Assembly (NCBI RefSeq): GCF_036711975.1
Contig: NC_091970.1
Coordinates: 3,727,501-3,791,500, forward strand
Length of the DNA: 64,000 bases
Reading direction: 5' to 3'
Source of the DNA: Onthophagus taurus
Lineage: Eukaryota > Arthropoda > Insecta > Coleoptera > Scarabaeidae
The notes beneath the pieces were generated by a model. That model saw only the letters and a list, made by a program, of their open reading frames with translations, was not told the origin of the DNA and did not search any database. The position numbers were made by a program, and so were the translations under genes. The stretch's first letter is position 1. Every line of letters starts with the position of its first letter. This document shows positions 57,988 to 64,000 of the stretch, in pieces.

Positions 57988-60400
57988 TTATTTAATTTTT
58001 TTCCCCATCAATAAATGTAAAACATAAACTTTTCTCGTGACGCTTTTCAATTTTTGAAGTCGTTCTTGTTTGACATCGTCCCATTCTCGGTGAATTTCTT
58101 CATCGTTCGGCACGAAATCTTTATCGGAGAACGACTTCTTAACTGATTCGTTTAACCCCAAGTTTTTATTGATCCACAAATATCGTACCCACCATAAAAA
58201 TATTTGCAATAACGCCAAACCAACGATTAACCAACCGCATACTAAAGCGATCGTTGGAAATTCTTTTCCTTCGTGTTTTAACGTTTCCATCGTCGCCACG
58301 AAGTAGATAAAAATTGCTAATAAAACAGCCGGGGTTAACACCCCCCAACTTAACCTCCAATAAACCCCAACCCTCTTTTTTAACATAAATTCGATGTTTA
58401 TACAAAATTTTTCCAACCCTAAACGCAAAAGATTAAAACAAGAATTAATTATGCGTCATTTTTTACCGTAAAACCAAGAAACTATCGTGATGAGCATAAT
58501 ATTGGATAAAAATGTTATGAACGTTCCCCCGAAATGATCCACTAACGTCAAAATAAATTGGCCACCCTGTATAATTTAGGAAAAATTAATGAAAACATTT
58601 TTAATCAAAATTTATTTTTACCGGTGTAAGATAAACCAATCCAATTAGGAACCCGCAGATGGAAATTCCTAAAACAACTTTCCATCTGGTTAAATTGGGG
58701 AAATTTTCAACCACAGCCGTGTAAACGCAAGCTTGCATCGAAACAAGGCAACCCAAACCCACCAAAAACAACATGAAAAAGAATAGCAACGAAAATAACT
58801 AAAAAGAAGGATTAATTAATAATAATTATTATTATTATTGATAATAATTAAAATAGATTTCTTTTTAATTGACACCGGCTGTCAAATTGTTCTTACTTAT
58901 CATCGAGATATACTATAATTACGTATGTAAATTATATGTATCTCAATGTTACTTATACAGATTTCTTTATTACCGACTTTTTATTTGACGTTTATTGATT
59001 TAACCTCAAATATAAAATAAAAAATTGTTTACCCAAGGAACGGCATCAAATCGTGCGATCGCTTCCGGATACGATATAAAAGCCAATCCAGTTCCTCCCG
59101 TATTAATAACTTCGCTCACATCAACGTTTAATTTATTCGCCAAATTGCCTAAAATACCAAAAATCGTACTGCCAGCAATCAAAGAGGTAAAAGTGTCTAA
59201 AGTCGTTATAATGTTTACATCCCTAAAATAATCGTTTAAATTGCAAATTAAGCCAAATTAGATGAGTAACCTATAAATGTTGTGTCTAAAACCGTTATAT
59301 GAGGCATAAGCGGTTATTGTCCCAACTCCAACGTTCAACGAAAAGAAACATTGCGTGGCAGCTGCGTACCAAACCTTTAAAATAATAATAATAATAAGAG
59401 AGGGGAAATTAAAATAAGAATTTTCTACTTCAGGTTCAATTAATTTGTCCCAATTCGGTTTAAATAAATAAACCAAACCATCGGTTGCTCCCTCTAACGT
59501 CACCGATCGAATCAAAAGTGCTAAAATAACGACGTAGGGGAATAAAGCTAGGAAATACGAAGCTTTTCCGGTGCTTTGAATGCCGTTTCTTGAAATAATA
59601 AAGATACAACACCACACAAAAACTAAACAAAGCACTAATCGCCATTCGGGGAGACCGATTCCATCATCAATATTGATTTTTTCTTTTAAAACTTCCCTCC
59701 TACAAAATGATTTAATTTATTTTCTTAACCAAATCGAAATAAGTACCTACCTAAAATATAATTCCGAAGATGTGATTCCGTTTAGGGTTGAGTTTCCGTT
59801 AGAATTTGATGGAATACAAGTAACATTTTTTAAAAAATTCTCTGCCTCCCATTCATCCCTGCAGTAAGACCAAGGTAAATCGCCGGTGAATGAATTTATA
59901 AAATAGAAAAGGGACAAAGATAATAAGGAACAATAATAAGTCGCTATACAGATCGTTCCCGTTATTTGACTATATCCAATACCTTAAAATTAAAATGTAT
60001 AAATCTTTTTTTTTTATTGAAATATGAACCTCTTAATGCTGGGGCCATCGCTTCAAAAAGTTTAACATTTCCTTTCGCTGTAAATTGCCCCAAACACATT
60101 TCTAAATAATAAATCGGCCTTCCCACCAAAATCAAAACGATTAAGTACGGGATAAGAAAAGCTCCGCCGCCGTTTTGATACGCTGTAAACGGAAATCTCC
60201 AAATGTTTCCCAATCCCACCGACATCGCGATACAAGACATCAAAAATTGGAGCTCGTGACTCCATACTTCTTTGGTTAGAGCCGATTTCTTTAAATAAAA
60301 TCATCAAATACATGATTAAATGTTTATAAATACGTACTTTTAAAGATTTTTCATCGTTAACTTCATTATTATTAGAAATTGTGTAAATTTCTTTATTCAT
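57988..60400 (-). CDS. SLC6 Na+-coupled amino acid transporter 3
   Basis: Nine exons: 60400-60338, 60288-60030, 59982-59751, 59699-59429, 59374-59271, 59222-59033, 58798-58622, 58566-58467 and 58418-57988, 608 codons plus TAA. Seen: [47 protein letters not shown], loop 2 Cys pair ([10 protein letters not shown]...NVTCIP), [47 protein letters not shown] and [14 protein letters not shown]. It has the fullest set of introns in the core of the three copies but a single C-terminal exon where the others have two or three. The C-terminus is longer and more charged ([20 protein letters not shown]). The start ATG at 60400 has a clean phase-0 first exon. Confidence 0.92.
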
Positions 60401-62182
60401 ATTTTTTAATAGGAACAAAAATGTGTCAAACTATCATGAGAGCAGATTAAAAACTAAGTAAATAAGGTGCATTGTTGTAAGGCGACCTAAATTGCTTTAT
60501 TAATATATACTTCGTAAATCTTATCTCTTGCAAAAATCGACGTCACTTTGTGTATTTTTAGTGTTATTTATTTCGAAAGGTGTTGTAATTCATTTAAATG
60601 CTTAACACGGGGAAGGGAAAATTTTCTTTATCTCTTCATTAAGTGGAGATGTGATTTAATTTCTTCGACATCAACTTCAGATTATTGAGATAATAAATTG
60701 TTGCAATTACTCATGACATGAAAATAATCGATGTTTGATATCTGAGCGAGATCATGAATCATATCATTGAAATTTATGGCCTGCTGACGTTGAATCTGTC
60801 TACTCCGACGAATCTGTATACAGAATCGAGTTGAGGGAAAGAGCAAAGTTATCATAGCCGAATAGAGAATTAGGCCAAATCTACTTAATCCATTTGAGTA
60901 TGAATATAGAGTGAGGCTGAGATTCGATTAACTTTTGTAGGATAACGAACATTACACTTCACACATTCAATTAGCATTTGTGTAACACTTGCATCCATCA
61001 CGACACAATAATTCAGAAATTCACTCGGTGAAGTTGAAATTCAAATTAACCCCCATAAATTGTTTCAAATTTACATTTATCATCGTTATACAACTAGTTT
61101 AAAACATCAACTATGAATTATATCGAAATATAATTCATTAATTAATATAATAAATAAATAAACATAATGCTTCACAAACAGGGATGCGAAAGTAGAAGAA
61201 AAATAAACATTTAAATAGTGTAGGCAACCAATTTTACATCTAATAATACAATATATCAATATAATTTGATTTTCCAAAAATTTTGTGTAATAGTTCCACA
61301 CATGCTAGTAAAGATCGTCAGTTTGTGATAATATATATTTAATTACACATAATTTAACATAAACAATATAAAATTTTACATTTTAAAAATTCGTATTATG
61401 ATAAAAACCAAAAATCAATTCTCCGATAGACAACCTCACTTTTCGTTGACAGTTATTAAAATTTCAATATTTTCATCAATAAACCTACAAAAACTATATA
61501 TTTTAAAGATTAATTACAATTAAATAATATTTTTACTTGTTTGCTTTACATAAATAAGTTATTTCATTACAATTTATTTTCTTAAAACCCAAACAATCAA
61601 TACGGATAAACGGTTATGTTTAGAAAAATTGACAATCGATCTATGAACAACGTTCAAATGAACCAAACTTCGTTTTTGTTCTAAAGTCAAACGATCTAAA
61701 AGTAAAAAAAAAAAATATTTTTTGATTGAAAGTTATTTTTATTGATTTATTATTTATTTATTAATTTATTATTATTGTTATTCGCAATAATAACATTTTA
61801 CAAATTAATTATTCCATTTATGACGTATTCCAAAGTGACATCTCTCAATTTAAACTTATCTTTATTGAATTTATTATTTATTGTAATTTATACGCAAATC
61901 CTAAAAATTTATTTTCTTTCCAGGTGAACAAGATAAACATCTTATGGGTAAGTCTCTCCTAAATTTATTTATTTCTAGAATAACAAATAACCGATTTTTG
62001 ACATCTCAATTAGAATAGACATAACCATAGGACATAACCTCACTTATTTTTAGTGGAAAAACTTTTTTAATTTGCTTTAAATTTCTTAAATTGAATATTT
62101 AATTAAATTATTTAGGTTGGTGGAAAATAAAATTCCCTTGTAGCACTTGACGTTTAATTAATAATGCAGTTATTGTTATTAA
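60401..62182. other. Intergenic, no supported gene
   Basis: AT-rich. TAGGCAACCAATTTTACA near 61219 is shared with 32420. No coding frame is supported. Confidence 0.4.
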
Positions 62183-64000
62183 TTATTTTGGTCGCAACTC
62201 CCATAAAAACGCAATACAAGAAATAATAATCCCCAAAATCCATAACGCAAAAGCCCCCTCTAAATGCGTAAAAGATAATTTAATTAAACTTGATGAATGT
62301 GGTTGATGTCCGGAATTATGAACTGCTTCTTGTAGTTTCATGTCACTGTTTCTTACACTAACCTAAAAAAAAATTTACAACTTATAAATAAATTAATTTG
62401 TACCGTTACTTGATATTCCCAAAAGCTAGGTAAACCAGTTTGGGATATTTCCAAGATTAAATTATCAAACTTCGGGGTTAAAATGGAACTTTTCCTCAAC
62501 ATAACGATGCAATAATCCCAATAAATATCCTGGGACATTAATCGACGTTCTTGAATTCCCTCCTTTGTTATGTATTCACCAATTGCGTAATGACCTTTTT
62601 GGTTAAAACAAATGAATTAATTTTAAACAAATATTGGGAGAATTAACCTCCATGTAAACGTTCGATTGCAAAGGCGAACGATTCGTTGTTTCTTTTCCTT
62701 AAATCATCCGGTGATCCTTTATAAAAATTGTTGACGACTTCTTTATAAACATCCTAAAACAGAAACAAATTTAGTTTGTTTAATTCCTAAATAAGTACGA
62801 ATTACACTATTATCATCATACAACGAAGAAATCCAAGCATAAGAAGATGCACCCCATTTAACATCACTTTTAATCAAATCATAAACATCATCAATTGTTC
62901 CTTTGTACCTTAAATTAAAGTTAAGTCACTTTATTAAATAAAAACGTGTAATTTACCTCGGCACCGTCATAATGCTGGCTAAACCCGAGTTATACAAAGT
63001 AGCTGTCATTAAACTCAACAATAAAGACAAAGCGAAAATGATTCTCGAATTAGAGGGAAATTTCGGTATACTTTGTAACAAAAAAATCGATTGAGTTAAT
63101 ATAAACGATTTCATTAAATTCTCTTGTAAAAACGATCTAAAATAGATATGTAGTTTAAAATTTGTTGTGAAGTTATGCAACCCAATTTACTTTGACGTAT
63201 TAAACGTCAAAACATAAAAGATTGATGAAAAGATGATGATGATCGCGATAATTAACACGATCCATAATTTCCATGAAAATGCGAGGAATGGGGTAATCCA
63301 ACCCCCGATTATCTTGGGTTTGGGAGCTATGCAAGTAACCCCAGTTCGAATCGTTGGTTTGGTGAAGTCCAAAAAGTGAAAATCGTGTTCCCAAGTGTAT
63401 AAAGCGCCTTAAATTTCGATTTTAAAACGATTTTGTGATAAGTTAAGAAATTACCAATTCCAACGTCTCCTTTATCCATCGCTAAATTTCCTAAAATTCC
63501 AATTCCGGTCCAATTATCGTAAATTTCGCCCCACATCCCTACATCGTCAACAAGAAAAGTCGGGGTCATTTTGTATCTTTTCGCGAATTCTAGCACCACT
63601 AACATTTCAGTTCCATCTTTATTACCTAAAATTAAAAAAATAAATAAAGTACATGAATTGAATCAAGCGAAAAAATTAAAAAATTAACCAGGAATTGAGT
63701 AAGGTTCATAATTAAAAGTTGCAATTTTGAGCTCCCTCCCGTTTTGATCTTGTAATTTATCCAAATAAAGATTAAAATTGAACGAAAAACTTTGATTCTT
63801 TAAAAACCACTTATCAAGCAGCACAATTTCTCTCTGTGATTTCTCTCCAACGTATCTATGAGTGTACATTCCAAAAATGGAATCATATCCCAACCAGAAT
63901 TTATCGTCAAAATCAAATTCTTTCGAAACCATTACAACATCCGCAACGTAATTGATACTTTTCGACGAAAATATCTCAAAATTTCCACCAAAAATTAAAT
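62183..64000 (-). CDS. Ionotropic receptor (IR), C-terminal part
   Basis: Eight exons seen, the first open at the window end: 64000-63689, 63625-63455, 63407-63191, 63136-62957, 62908-62806, 62753-62648, 62594-62404 and 62362-62183, ending in TAA. It is a divergent relative of ionotropic glutamate receptors used by insects as chemo-, thermo- or hygrosensors. Seen: ligand-binding lobe S1 (LKIATFNYEPYSIPG, EMLVVLEFAKRY, NWTGIGILGNLAMDKGDVGI, LYTWEHDFHFLDFTKP, RTGVTCIAPKP), TM1 (WKLWIVLIIAIIIIFSSIFY), pore and TM2 with ATLYNSGLASIMTVPRY, S2 (KGTIDDVYDLI, RNNESFAFAIERLHGGHYAI), TM3 (GAFALWILGIIISCIAFLWE) and a very short cytoplasmic end. The iGluR SYTANLAAF motif is replaced, as in other IRs. The exact IR clade cannot be told here. 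The N-terminus lies beyond base 64000. Confidence 0.85.

Noticed and set aside
29682-61240. GGCAACCAAT-type words at 29686, 32420 and 61219
   Set aside because: Only about 18 bases are shared and flanks differ, so this is too little to define a repeat family.

Overview
The window looks like a piece of an insect nuclear genome. It is strongly AT-rich, and its genes are split by short GT-AG introns, many of them about 50 bases long. Insect-type families are present: a pro-resilin-like cuticle protein, an ionotropic receptor (IR), a nutrient amino acid transporter cluster and paired S1 proteases. A beetle is plausible but is my guess. Every multi-exon model below was built by hand, and in each one the summed exon lengths keep a single reading frame.

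0-9 kb: two core 1 beta-1,3-galactosyltransferase (C1GALT1) paralogues point away from each other, with two decayed C1GALT1 relics and a small mariner-like MITE between them. A single-exon COX7A-like gene sits antisense inside the first intron of the left paralogue. A two-TM protein with C-terminal PPxY motifs follows. 9-24.5 kb: gamma-glutamyl transferase (-), a short SPATA22-like OB-fold protein (+), geminin (-), a long HFM1/MER3 meiotic helicase (+) with a cuticle gene nested antisense in one intron, and DRG1 (+). Three of these (SPATA22-like, geminin, HFM1) belong to meiosis or replication control.

24.5-32.5 kb: two head-to-head S1 serine proteases, a divergent CNBD-type channel without a GYG filter, and a carboxylesterase-like protein that has lost its catalytic serine and its oxyanion-hole glycines.

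34-36 kb: a minus-strand four-exon membrane protein whose single reading frame is interrupted by two TGA codons, each followed by C. This is the classic leaky context for stop-codon readthrough and is the most unusual item here.

36-46 kb: mostly non-coding. It holds a tandem array of ~110-bp units with a GGTCGC-TT-GCGACC hairpin core, scattered copies of that unit, nested TIR elements (pogo-like and others), a GC-rich promoter-like block and a GC-rich exon-like block.

46-60.5 kb: three tandem SLC6 transporters on the minus strand, with more nested TIR elements and tandem arrays between the first two. The copies differ in intron content in a way that suggests intron loss. 62-64 kb: an IR-family receptor on the minus strand, cut by the window end.
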